DNA of 64,000 nt, taken from Listeria costaricensis. Its GTDB lineage: Bacteria > Bacillota > Bacilli > Lactobacillales > Listeriaceae. The translations under genes were made by a program, and so were the position numbers. The stretch is from contig NZ_FXUT01000004.1 of assembly GCF_900183385.1 (NCBI RefSeq), forward strand, positions 1 to 64,000, in the 5' to 3' direction. The notes under the pieces were generated by a model. The model made no database searches and had not been told where the DNA came from. It was given only the letters and a program-made list of their open reading frames with translations. Of the stretch, positions 27,346 through 35,568 are shown in pieces; the stretch's first letter is position 1, and each line of letters opens with the position of its first letter.

Positions 27346-27784
27346 AGCTTTACTTGATAAAATCCCTTGGTACACTGATGAAATCCATAGCATTGTCATG
27401 TATTTAATTATGGGAGGATTTACTACCCTTATCAATATAGCAACATTTTGGTTGTTTGCTTCATTTTTAAATTGGGATTATCGAATTGCAAATGGAATTG
27501 CTTGGATTGCATCTGTTTTATTCGCATACTTATCCAATAAAAAATATGTTTTTGACAGTTATACACCTACTCGAAAAGATCGTTTCCGAGAAATTACTTC
27601 CTTTTTCGGCTTTCGTTTTCTAACTTTTATTGTCGATACAATCGTTATGATTATTCTTGTGAGCTTCTTCTTGATGAATGAAACATGGGCAAAGGTATGG
27701 ACAAATGTTATTATTTTAGTGCTAAACTATGTCTTCAGCAAATTTTTTATTTTTAAATCTAAGAAGCAACATATCCAAGAATGA
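27332..27784 (+). CDS. gtcA: GtcA-type flippase for wall polymer glycosylation
   Basis: This encodes 150 residues starting MKKIRALLDKIPWYTDEIHSIVMYLIMGG; the ATG at 27332 with SD GAGGG is chosen over longer frames. It has four membrane helices of the GtrA family and the conserved NKKYVF (SNKKYVFDSYTPT) and NYVFSKFFIFK ends. It is very similar by eye to Listeria GtcA, needed for wall teichoic acid decoration. It would flip lipid-linked sugar outward for the GT-C enzyme. Confidence 0.9.
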   Translation: MKKIRALLDKIPWYTDEIHSIVMYLIMGGFTTLINIATFWLFASFLNWDYRIANGIAWIASVLFAYLSNKKYVFDSYTPTRKDRFREITSFFGFRFLTFIVDTIVMIILVSFFLMNETWAKVWTNVIILVLNYVFSKFFIFKSKKQHIQE

Positions 27785-27818
27785 GTTTTAATTCTACTAA
27801 TTATTTTCAACTAATAGT

Positions 27819-27845
27819 CATCCGTTTTCGCGGATGGCTTTTTGT
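27819..27845 (+). terminator. gtcA terminator
   Basis: CATCCG and CGGATG arms are followed by GCTTTTTG. Confidence 0.65.
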
Positions 27846-27948
27846 ATCTAACTGTTGCTAATTTTAAGTTTTTAGCACGTCAGCTTTAACAGAGCTCTTA
27901 CCAACACACCTACAAAACATAAACCTTTCTCATTTCATACAACGACTA

Positions 27949-27980
27949 AAAAACGGACTTCCCGATTGAAGTCCGTTTTT
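27949..27980 (-). terminator. Terminator of the DedA gene
   Basis: AACGGACTTC and GAAGTCCGTT are perfect arms with a T-rich tail on the minus strand. Confidence 0.75.
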
Positions 27981-27982
27981 AT

Positions 27983-28654
27983 TCAATCATTATTCAAGTT
28001 CACTTTTTTTTTAGCCATTTTACTTTTAACAACTGAAACAATCATCGGGATAAGAGAGACAAAAATGATTCCCAATACTACAACCGAGAAATTGTCCTTC
28101 ACAATCGGAATGTTCCCGAAGAAGTAACCAGCTAGCGTACAAAGCAGTACCCAAATCGTCGCGCCAAGTACGTTATATGTTAAGAAATAGCGATAGTTCA
28201 TGCGGCTAGCACCGGCTACAAATGGTGCGAATGTCCGGATGAACGGCATAAAGCGGGCGATGAAAATCGTTTTTCCGCCATGTTTATTGAAAAATGCCTC
28301 AGCTTTTTCCATCTTTTCACGGTTGATGATTTTACCAAACCAACTGTCCTCGGGTATCGATGTGCCAATTTTTTTACCAATATGATAGTTTACTGTATCT
28401 CCTAGTGCCGCCGCCAGCCACAAAACAATAATCAGCGGTACGATATGCAAAATTGAACCGTCCAGCACTGCCAAAGCCCCAGCTGCAAACAGCAACGAGT
28501 CTCCTGGCAAGAATGGGAACACAACTAAACCTGTCTCGATAAAAACGATTAAAAACAAAATGATGTACGTCCAAATCCCAAAAGCATTAATTATTTCGAC
28601 TAAATGTTGGTCAATGTGCAAAATAAAATCAATTATCCATGTAATGAAATCCAC
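27983..28654 (-). CDS. DedA/SNARE-associated family membrane protein
   Basis: This encodes 223 residues from a GTG start with SD AAGGAAG. Typical DedA features are FIETGLVVFPFLPGDSLLFAAGAL, NYHIGKKIG, FNKHGGKTIFIARFMPFIRTFAPFVAGASRMNYRYF, and several membrane segments. DedA proteins are linked to membrane lipid (undecaprenyl-phosphate) recycling and envelope homeostasis. It is a single gene. Confidence 0.92.
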   Translation of the reverse strand: MDFITWIIDFILHIDQHLVEIINAFGIWTYIILFLIVFIETGLVVFPFLPGDSLLFAAGALAVLDGSILHIVPLIIVLWLAAALGDTVNYHIGKKIGTSIPEDSWFGKIINREKMEKAEAFFNKHGGKTIFIARFMPFIRTFAPFVAGASRMNYRYFLTYNVLGATIWVLLCTLAGYFFGNIPIVKDNFSVVVLGIIFVSLIPMIVSVVKSKMAKKKVNLNND

Positions 28655-28892
28655 TGGGTCACTTCCTTATATATATTTTCGAATCACTTTTAATTGTAGC
28701 ATAACCTCGAAAATACCTTAATCCTTCTTAAGTCGGATTTATAAAAAATTAATATTGCGTTCGTATGTTTCTCTTTTCAAAATCTACACAAATTGTTCAA
28801 AAAATAGGCACAGACTAAAAAATGATTCTATGCTATGATAAAATTACTTTAGTTTCTCAAAATAAAGTAACGGCACTTACTTTATTGATCCA

Positions 28893-28944
28893 AAAAAGAG
28901 CCGGACGTCGAAATTTTACGGTTTTCGACGTCTGGCTCTTTTTA
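28893..28944. terminator. Strong terminator downstream of the small membrane protein gene
   Basis: AAAGAGCCGGACGTCGAAAA and TTTTCGACGTCTGGCTCTTT arms with one mismatch, with A and T tracts on both sides. Confidence 0.8.
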
Positions 28945-28949
28945 CGTGC

Positions 28950-29282
28950 CTATTCTGTTAAGCCTTCTTCATAATTTACAAGTGCAATCAATCCGCCAAC
29001 AGCTAGAAGTACGATTGGCACTAAAAACATCAGTGACACAGACATGGTGCAACCAATTGCTGCTGCAACCATCATCGCTCCGCCTAATCGCGGCTTATGT
29101 GCCACCACAAACGAACCAACCAGACCGGTAGCCGAAAGTAGCAATGAACCTAACGTCAATAAATAAAAGAATGTCGACTCTTCTTCGAGCGCTTGTGAGA
29201 TTCCTGGAATCGTCAGTACCATCAGCGAAAAACCGATACCAAGTGCTGCCCCTAAAAAGCCAAGTAGTCCTTCAACTTTCAT
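28950..29282 (-). CDS. Small membrane protein, DUF4064-like
   Basis: This encodes 110 residues with four hydrophobic segments (GLLGFLGAALGIGFSLMVL, FFYLLTLGSLLLSATGLVGSFVV, GGAMMVAAAIGCTMSVSLMFLVPIVLLAVGGLIAL) and an acidic C-terminus. The pattern resembles DUF4064-type membrane proteins; assignment is by eye. It is single-gene with its own terminator. The function is unknown. Confidence 0.6.
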   Translation of the reverse strand: MKVEGLLGFLGAALGIGFSLMVLTIPGISQALEEESTFFYLLTLGSLLLSATGLVGSFVVAHKPRLGGAMMVAAAIGCTMSVSLMFLVPIVLLAVGGLIALVNYEEGLTE

Positions 29283-29384
29283 TCTGAACTCTCCTTTTCT
29301 GCTTTTTCTTTATGTTACCATTTATACAAGGTATTTTACAATATTCCGCTTACATTAATTTTAATAAAAGAATTGTTTTTAATA

Positions 29385-29432
29385 AAAAAATCTAACGAAT
29401 AGCTGAACACTGCCAGATACCCGTTAGATCGC
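29385..29432 (-). terminator. Terminator of the DUF805 gene
   Basis: On the minus strand CTAACG and CGTTAG arms are followed by ATTTTTTTAT. Confidence 0.65.
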
Positions 29433-29434
29433 TT

Positions 29435-29830
29435 TTAATAATTTTCTTTTTTACTTGGAAAGCACATTAAAACCAGGATGATCAAATGACCAATGATTGG
29501 AATAAAGCCTAACAAAACGAGCCATACAGTTCGTCCCGCATCACGCAACCGCCGAACGACCAGACTAATTAGCGGAATGAAATTAGCTAAACTGAACGCC
29601 CAGATAACCACTAGTGTCATGGCGAGCAAGCCTGATTGTGACATCAGTTGCGAAAAAGTCACACCCTTGTTTATAATTTCCGGTAAGCCTGTCACAGAAC
29701 AAAGCCCTCCGAGAACGCCCCAAATCAAGACATTCCAAACAAGCACATACCAAAACTCTTTTCGTTCAGATCGACCATAAAAATTAATATAATTTTTCCA
29801 GTAAAGAATGTATGCTTCTAAAAAACCCAC
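29435..29830 (-). CDS. DUF805 family membrane protein
   Basis: This encodes 131 residues with the DUF805 hallmark YWKNYINFYGRSERKEFWYVLVWN at the start, three to four membrane helices and VVRRLRDAGRTVWLVLLGFIPIIGHLIILVLMCFP near the end. Family function is unknown; some members sit near stress and envelope genes. It is monocistronic. Confidence 0.85.
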   Translation of the reverse strand: MGFLEAYILYWKNYINFYGRSERKEFWYVLVWNVLIWGVLGGLCSVTGLPEIINKGVTFSQLMSQSGLLAMTLVVIWAFSLANFIPLISLVVRRLRDAGRTVWLVLLGFIPIIGHLIILVLMCFPSKKENY

Positions 29831-29922
29831 TTCTGTTTCCTCCTCTGTGTTGACTACAAAGATTATACTACAAATCTGCCAAAGTGAATATGTTAACCTG
29901 ATGACGATTATCCGAAATTCAC

Positions 29923-30774
29923 TTATATAGAGATTTTTTCTCCTATTAAAAAGGGGATCGAGGCTTTCGCATGCCCAATTTGACCGGTTCGAAATACAGG
30001 CAAGTCGTATCGAAAACTTAAATCCAGAAAAAGCTCATTGACAAACCCATCCAGCTCTTTCTCTGTCGCTTCCGTAAACTGTCCTGCAATTACTCCGGCA
30101 CAATTATCAAAAATGCCCAGTTGTTCGCATTGCGCCATATAAGCCGCCAGTCGAGCCTCCAAGCCGCTGAGTGCTTCCAACAGTATAATCTTATTCTGTG
30201 TATCCGGAAAATACGGCGTCCCAGCCAGCTTCAATAAGCAGCGGATATTCCCACCGATCACCATTCCCTCCATATGATCATGCTTACCTAACCAGCTGCC
30301 TTCCAGTTCTGCCTCCTGACACTCGATGAAAGCTTTCTCAAATGCCGCTCGACTTTTGGCAGATCGGACAATATTTGTCAATAAATAATAGTAACCAGAC
30401 TGCCCTGTGGTCGCGCAAATCGGGTTCAGCAGACTTGTTAGGTCGCTATAGCCAATAAAAGGCTTAGGATGCGCTCTAATCAACTCAAAATCCAAATACG
30501 GTAGCAATTGATTAGCCAAATCGCCGCCAGAAATATCAAAAATCGCTTTGATTTCAGGATCCTTGTAGAGCCGGTGAAGCTCCATGGCCCGCTTTTCTGG
30601 ACTTCCGCTTTCAATCTGATGCTTTGTTTGATATAAGGTAGCCGCCTCAACTGCTTGAATATGATAGGCGTCATAAAGGACTTTTTTCATTGCCTCGATT
30701 TCAGAACGCTGGTTTATTGACCTGCCATTGGAACAGGCGATTAGACCGACTTTTTGGCCAAACAACGATTTCAT
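29923..30774 (-). CDS. S66 family serine peptidase (LD-carboxypeptidase-like)
   Basis: This encodes 283 residues. Motifs of the S66 family (LdcA/MccF) are present: FDISGGDLANQLLPYLD, the nucleophile elbow KPFIGYSDLTSLLN (Ser), ILLEALSG (Glu) and TGQIGHAKASIPFLIG (His). LdcA trims the tetrapeptide of murein during recycling, whereas MccF gives resistance to microcin C-type compounds. There is no signal peptide, so it is cytoplasmic. It starts 2 bp after the stop of a histidine-phosphatase lipoprotein gene, with which it is probably co-transcribed. Confidence 0.85.
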   Translation of the reverse strand: MKSLFGQKVGLIACSNGRSINQRSEIEAMKKVLYDAYHIQAVEAATLYQTKHQIESGSPEKRAMELHRLYKDPEIKAIFDISGGDLANQLLPYLDFELIRAHPKPFIGYSDLTSLLNPICATTGQSGYYYLLTNIVRSAKSRAAFEKAFIECQEAELEGSWLGKHDHMEGMVIGGNIRCLLKLAGTPYFPDTQNKIILLEALSGLEARLAAYMAQCEQLGIFDNCAGVIAGQFTEATEKELDGFVNELFLDLSFRYDLPVFRTGQIGHAKASIPFLIGEKISI

Positions 30775-30776
30775 CT

Positions 30777-31571
30777 TTAGTTTGCCCCATTCTTTACATA
30801 ACTTGTGTCATTAATACTTTCTACTTTAAAATTGCCATTCTTATAGGATAATTTGCATATACTGGCATTGGACAAGCCTTGGCCGTTGTAGTCATCAGTA
30901 AGTTCTGTTAAAAGTGCGCCAATCGCCACGCCATGACTCACTACTAACACATTTTCATCACCAGTCTCAAGAGCTTTGTCAGCGATTTCTATCATTGTTT
31001 TTTCCATTCTTGTCTGAACCGTCTTATAATCCTCAGCCATGCCCATATCGTCTAATTGAGCCATGGCATCATAAGCAGCAGCTGTAGTCGTTTGCCCTTT
31101 ATTGATTGCTTGATTAAGCTGCTCCTGATTTTGATAGCCCATCGATTGAGCCATGTCGTCCCACATTTTGCTGACCAGTTCTCCTTCATACTTACCGAAA
31201 CAAATCTCCCGTAACCCTTGTTGTTCTTGAATTTTCAAGGACTGATTTTTAGCATCTAAAACTTCCACAGCGGTTTGTTTCGCTCGGCCTAAGTCACTAG
31301 AATAAACAGCGTCAAAGTCAATTCCCGCTTTTTCTAATCCCTTGCCAAGGTTTCTAGCTCCTGTTATTCCCTCATCAGTTAGTGGCGAATCTGCCCACCC
31401 CTGAACACGCTGAGTTGTATTTAACATTGTTTTTCCATGCCTCGCTAAATAAATCGTTACTTCTGCATCTTTTGGTGAACTTTTCTCCGCCGATTTCTGT
31501 GCATCACTACACCCCAGAAATATAATGAGCATCAAAAAAAGAATTCCCAGTAATTGAATTTTTCTCTTCAT
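30777..31571 (-). CDS. Histidine-phosphatase lipoprotein (copy 1)
   Basis: This encodes 264 residues with a lipobox (LMLIIFLGC, Cys 21) so the protein should be lipid-anchored outside the membrane. The phosphoglycerate-mutase-like domain starts YLARHGKTMLNTTQRVQGWADSPLT (RHG catalytic His) and ends with VLVVSHGVAIGALLTEL (second catalytic His). It is a close paralogue of the gene at 31698-32510. The substrate is unknown; extracellular phosphatase activity is inferred. It probably forms an operon with the S66 peptidase. Confidence 0.85.
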   Translation of the reverse strand: MKRKIQLLGILFLMLIIFLGCSDAQKSAEKSSPKDAEVTIYLARHGKTMLNTTQRVQGWADSPLTDEGITGARNLGKGLEKAGIDFDAVYSSDLGRAKQTAVEVLDAKNQSLKIQEQQGLREICFGKYEGELVSKMWDDMAQSMGYQNQEQLNQAINKGQTTTAAAYDAMAQLDDMGMAEDYKTVQTRMEKTMIEIADKALETGDENVLVVSHGVAIGALLTELTDDYNGQGLSNASICKLSYKNGNFKVESINDTSYVKNGAN

Positions 31572-31626
31572 TTATATAAACCTCGCTTTTCTTTTTATCA
31601 TACACACTATAGTAACACCCTGCAAT

Positions 31627-31642
31627 TGTTTCACGTGAAACA
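31627..31642. promoter_or_regulatory. parS centromere-like site (ParB/Spo0J binding)
   Basis: TGTTTCACGTGAAACA is a perfect 16-bp palindrome identical to the Bacillus parS consensus TGTTNCACGTGAAACA. It lies in the gap between two genes, near the chromosome origin side of the window. ParB binding here is inferred from the exact match. Confidence 0.9.
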
Positions 31643-31645
31643 TTA

Positions 31646-31686
31646 TAAAAAACCGCAGCCCCTGTTTAAAACCGGAACTGCGGTTG
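31646..31686 (-). terminator. Terminator of the second phosphatase gene
   Basis: On the minus strand AACCGCAG and CTGCGGTT arms are followed by TTTTAT. Confidence 0.65.
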
Positions 31687-31697
31687 CAATCATTTCG

Positions 31698-32510
31698 TTA
31701 TTCTTTTTCGCCTTTTTCCACGTAGCTCATATCGCCAATCGTTTGGACATCAAATTTGCCGTCTTTGTAGAGGATTTTTGTGACGCTCGCATTTTCCAGC
31801 TGTTGACCTTTATACTTGTCAGTCATATCAGACAGCATGGCACCGATCGACATACCATGGCTGACAACCAGAACGTTTTCATCGCCCGCTTTGGCAGCTT
31901 TTTCTGCAATCGTTTTAAGCTCACTTTGCATGCGGTCTTTCACCGTGGCATAACTTTCTGCCATGCCCATGTCATCGAGTTTGACAATTTCATCAACTGC
32001 TTGGTCAATTGTCACTTTTCCTGTACTAAAGTCTTTCATCATGTCATCCTGAGAAGAATAGCCAAGTCCTTTGGCAATATCTCCCCACATGTTGGCATTT
32101 AGATCGCCCTCGTATTTGCCGAAACAAACTTCACGGAGTTTTTCACTTTCTTGTATCGGGAGTTTTTTCTGGCCGGCTGCATCCAGTACATGTTCTGCTG
32201 TTTCTTTTGCACGCCCTAAGTCGCTGGAATAGGCAGCATCAAACTTGATTCCTTCTGCTTTAAGACCCTTGCCGAGATCATCCGCAACCTCTACGCCAGG
32301 CTCAGTAAGCGGGGTATCCGCCCAGCCCTGAACGCGATCAGTTGTATTCAGCATTGTCTTGCCGTGCCGCGTTACATAAATGGTCACTGTATCACTTTTC
32401 TGTTTGTCTTTGGTGTCGCTGGAACTGCTGCCGGAAGTTGAACTACATCCGGCAACAAGCATCAAACTGAGTACTACAAACATCACTTTCCAAATATGCT
32501 TTTTGATCAT
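31698..32510 (-). CDS. Histidine-phosphatase lipoprotein (copy 2)
   Basis: This encodes 270 residues with lipobox LMLVAGC and a Ser/Asp-rich linker. The catalytic RHG is in YVTRHGKTMLNTTDRVQGWADTPLT, and VLVVSHGMSIGAMLSDM carries the second His. By eye it is about half or more identical to copy 1 over the domain. It lies 28 bp after the PTS gene on the same strand, so it may be expressed with the beta-glucoside PTS. A surface phosphatase in a sugar-uptake operon is unusual. Confidence 0.85.
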   Translation of the reverse strand: MIKKHIWKVMFVVLSLMLVAGCSSTSGSSSSDTKDKQKSDTVTIYVTRHGKTMLNTTDRVQGWADTPLTEPGVEVADDLGKGLKAEGIKFDAAYSSDLGRAKETAEHVLDAAGQKKLPIQESEKLREVCFGKYEGDLNANMWGDIAKGLGYSSQDDMMKDFSTGKVTIDQAVDEIVKLDDMGMAESYATVKDRMQSELKTIAEKAAKAGDENVLVVSHGMSIGAMLSDMTDKYKGQQLENASVTKILYKDGKFDVQTIGDMSYVEKGEKE

Positions 32511-32537
32511 CTTGCTCCCCCATTTTTTTATCTATTT

Positions 32538-34442
32538 TTAAATGACAAGAGTGATTAAGCGGTCGCCAACTTTGACAGTATTTTCGTCTACGATTAGAAC
32601 ATCTAGATATTGACTTGAGTTCGTTACAACAATCGGAGTCGTAATGTCATAGCCTGCTTTTGTGATTTCTTCAATATTAAATTCTGTTAGCAGTTGTCCT
32701 GCTTCAATTTTGTCGCCTTGTTTCACATGTGCTGTAAAGAATTTACCTTCAAGCTGTACAGTGTCCATACCTACGTGCATCAATACTTCTGCACCATCAT
32801 TTGTTGTAATACCAACTGCATGGCCTGTTGGGAAAATAGTTGTAACCGTACCGGATGCTGGTGCAAACAGTTTGCCTTCTGTTGGAAGAATTGCAAGACC
32901 GCGACCCAGTGCGCCGGAAGAGAATGCTTCGTCTTTTACGTTTGTAAGAGAAACTACTTCACCTGTAATTGGGCTAACAAGAGTTTCACGTTCGATAAGA
33001 GTTTCTGTTTCTGGAACTTGTGGAGCTGCTTCTTCAGTTGCGTCAACTTTGTCTTTGAAACCTGTAATCATTACTAGAACAAAGCCTAGTACGAATGCGA
33101 TTGCAATCGCAATTAGCATCCACCAGAATGATGAGTCAACACCGGAACCTGGATTGATGAATGTTGGAATACCGAAGATACCCAAGCCGCCCATCATGTA
33201 AGTTTTTGTTCCTGCAAAGCCGATGATTCCACCGCCGATACCAGCAGCGATACAGCTCATGATAAATGGTTTTTTCAGTGGCAATGTAACCCCGTAAATT
33301 GCCGGTTCAGTTACACCGAAGATACCGGAAACGAATGCTGGTACACTAAGAGATTTGAGTTTTTTGTTTTTCGTTCTGATCAATACTGCAAGTACCGCAC
33401 CAATTTGTGCAAACGATGCAGCAAAGCTCATAGAAAGAACTGGATCATAACCTAATGTAGTCAGGTTGTTGATTGCAATCGGGATAAGACCCCAGTGAAG
33501 TCCGAAGATAACAAATACTTGCCAGAATGCACCCAGTAGCAAACCTGCAATCATTGGGCTCAAGTTGTAAACCCACATTGTTCCTGCACCAAGCAGTTGA
33601 CCTGCCCAAGTAGCGATTGGACCAATGACAAGGAATGTAAGTGGTACTACGATTAGCAATGTAAAGAATGGAATAAGGAATGTCTTAACAACATCTGGAA
33701 TAATTCCACGCAACCATTTTTCAACTTTAGAAGCAAACCAAGCGGAAATAATGATTGGAATTACAGAAGATGAATAACTCATCAAGATAACTGGAATACC
33801 TAAGAAAGTAACATGGATTGGCGATTCAAAAATCGTTCCAGCAAATAGCGTGTAAAGCGGATCAGCTGCTGTTAAACCGGAAAGAGTCGGATAAACAAGC
33901 GCTGCCCCAATGGCCATCCCAATAAACGGTGTCCCTTTAAATTTCTTCGCAGCTGTATAGCCTAGGAAGATTGGAAGGAAGTAGAATAAGCTGTCCCCTG
34001 CAGCATATAAGATATTATAAGTACCGGAATCAGCAGAGATCCAGCCAAACGCAAGAAACATTGCGGCAAAACCTTTGATCATACCTGTAGCAGCTAGCAC
34101 ACCCAGAATTGGTGTAAAGATACCGGAAATCATATCAATGAAACGGTTAAAAATATTTCCGCTAGGAACAGCTTCTTCTGCATTACCCTCTGCAGAAATA
34201 CCACCGACTTCTAAAACGGCTTTGTAAACGTCAGGAACATGGTTGCCGATAACGACTTGATATTGTCCCCCACTCTTGATAACCGAGATAACGCCGTCCA
34301 TTTTTTCAAGCGCCTCAGTGTTCGCAATTTTCTCATCTTTCAGTTTAAAACGCAACCGAGTGATGCAATGAAATACACTATTGATGTTTTCCGTGCCACC
34401 AACATTTTTCAGAATGTCCTTGGCTAACTGTTCATATTTCAT
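32538..34442 (-). CDS. Beta-glucoside PTS permease, fused EIIBCA
   Basis: This encodes 634 residues in the order IIB-IIC-IIA. The phospho-Cys is in NSVFHCITRLRFKL (residue about 26). Ten or so membrane helices of IIC follow (residues about 105-455), including GVTEPAIYGVTLPLKKPF. The C-terminal IIA carries the phospho-His in GAEVLMHVGMDTVQLEGKFF. It imports and phosphorylates aryl-beta-glucosides or cellobiose-type sugars. Upstream lie a LicT/BglG antiterminator site, a terminator and a cre site on the promoter. Confidence 0.93.
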   Translation of the reverse strand: MKYEQLAKDILKNVGGTENINSVFHCITRLRFKLKDEKIANTEALEKMDGVISVIKSGGQYQVVIGNHVPDVYKAVLEVGGISAEGNAEEAVPSGNIFNRFIDMISGIFTPILGVLAATGMIKGFAAMFLAFGWISADSGTYNILYAAGDSLFYFLPIFLGYTAAKKFKGTPFIGMAIGAALVYPTLSGLTAADPLYTLFAGTIFESPIHVTFLGIPVILMSYSSSVIPIIISAWFASKVEKWLRGIIPDVVKTFLIPFFTLLIVVPLTFLVIGPIATWAGQLLGAGTMWVYNLSPMIAGLLLGAFWQVFVIFGLHWGLIPIAINNLTTLGYDPVLSMSFAASFAQIGAVLAVLIRTKNKKLKSLSVPAFVSGIFGVTEPAIYGVTLPLKKPFIMSCIAAGIGGGIIGFAGTKTYMMGGLGIFGIPTFINPGSGVDSSFWWMLIAIAIAFVLGFVLVMITGFKDKVDATEEAAPQVPETETLIERETLVSPITGEVVSLTNVKDEAFSSGALGRGLAILPTEGKLFAPASGTVTTIFPTGHAVGITTNDGAEVLMHVGMDTVQLEGKFFTAHVKQGDKIEAGQLLTEFNIEEITKAGYDITTPIVVTNSSQYLDVLIVDENTVKVGDRLITLVI

Positions 34443-34483
34443 GTTTGTACCTTCTTTCCTTTTTTATTTTTTGGGCAAAAAGA

Positions 34484-34577
34484 AAAACCTAAACTCATTT
34501 GAGGACTCTTCCGCGTAATTATATACACGTGTCCTACAAATCAGCTTAGGTTTTGCCCAATGAATTGGTAACAATCC
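34484..34577 (-). promoter_or_regulatory. Ribonucleic antiterminator (RAT) and overlapping terminator
   Basis: On the minus strand, bases 34577-34549 begin GGATTGTTAC and end GGGCAAAACC, matching the 29-nt RAT consensus of BglG/LicT-regulated leaders. It overlaps a terminator stem (AAAACCTAA with TTTAGGTTTT, 34484-34557) followed by TTCTTTTT. The antiterminator protein gene is not in this window. Confidence 0.85.
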
Positions 34578-34605
34578 TTCGTGATGAGTTAACTATAACA
34601 TATAG

Positions 34606-34640
34606 AGAAAACGGTTGCAAGACTTTTTTTAAAAATTTTT
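34606..34640 (-). promoter_or_regulatory. Beta-glucoside PTS promoter overlapped by a cre site
   Basis: AGAAAACGGTTGCA (34606-34619) fits the cre consensus at all but one position. On the minus strand it overlaps -35 TTGCAA (about 34616-34621), with -10 TATAGT 17 bp on. CcpA would block this promoter when glucose is present (inference). Confidence 0.6.
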
Positions 34641-34761
34641 ACTAACGTATCATGTGATGATTGTCTTTCTATTATATGTAAGAAATAATACACTTCGCTT
34701 TAACTCCACCCATAAACTCTTTATACTTAATAACAAAGTCATATGAATAAGGAGGAATTTT

Positions 34762-35430
34762 ATGCGAGACTTATTAAATTTTCTTCAATTAGAGCTATTT
34801 CCAGACCATTTCCAGCGCAAAGCTTTCAAGAAAAACGAAACTATTTTCCAATCGGCAAGCACCGATCCTGCCCAAGCGTTCGGCGTTGTTTTAGACGGGG
34901 TGATTACGGTTGAAAATCAATCTGCACCTAAAGCAAGCGCCTTCTATCAGCTGTTGAAAAAGGATGATTTTTTCGGCCTGGAAGCGCTCTTAGACAACGA
35001 GACACATTTGCAGTTATCTTATAAAATTCTCGCCGTGACGGATTGTGAGATTATTTTTATCGACCGGGATTATTTACTTGATCACTTGTACGTTGAGCCC
35101 AAATTTTTCCACGCTATTTTAGAACGTATCAGTGGAGAATATATGATTCTAATGCGTCGTTACGCCACAGTCAATGCGAATCCTTCATTTAAATTGGCTA
35201 ATGCACTGCTTGAGATTATTCGCATCTTTGAGCTGGATACCTCCTCCTCGACTATCGTTTTACCAGATTTTCTCAGCCATCAGATGTTAGCGCATTTAAC
35301 ACAGTCCAGCCGTGCACGCATCACAATCGCATTAAACGACCTGCGCAAGCAAAAAATCATCACTCAAACAAGACCTATCATCATCCGCGATATTGAAGCA
35401 CTTCGCCAAATTTCTTCCAAAAAATGTTAA
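34762..35430 (+). CDS. Crp/Fnr family transcriptional regulator (PrfA-like superfamily)
   Basis: This encodes 222 residues. An N-terminal cNMP-binding-like beta-roll (residues about 20-115, GVVLDGVITVENQ ... DDFFGLEALL) is joined by a long helix to a C-terminal winged helix (LSHQMLAHLTQSSRARITIALNDLRKQKII). Residues needed for cAMP binding are not evident, so the ligand is unknown. Listeria carries several such regulators. SD AAGGAGG precedes the ATG. It could control neighbours such as the surface protein, but no operator was found. Confidence 0.85.
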   Translation: MRDLLNFLQLELFPDHFQRKAFKKNETIFQSASTDPAQAFGVVLDGVITVENQSAPKASAFYQLLKKDDFFGLEALLDNETHLQLSYKILAVTDCEIIFIDRDYLLDHLYVEPKFFHAILERISGEYMILMRRYATVNANPSFKLANALLEIIRIFELDTSSSTIVLPDFLSHQMLAHLTQSSRARITIALNDLRKQKIITQTRPIIIRDIEALRQISSKKC

Positions 35431-35568
35431 TTTTAGTTATTTTTATATAAATAAGTTATATTGTTCACATTTAAATTGAATTCTTTTTTAATTTTGGTAT
35501 CGGCGAAACAGATTACCTCTCTCTGAATGGATAAACTAACAGTAGAAAAGCAAAAAGGAGAGAAGCAC

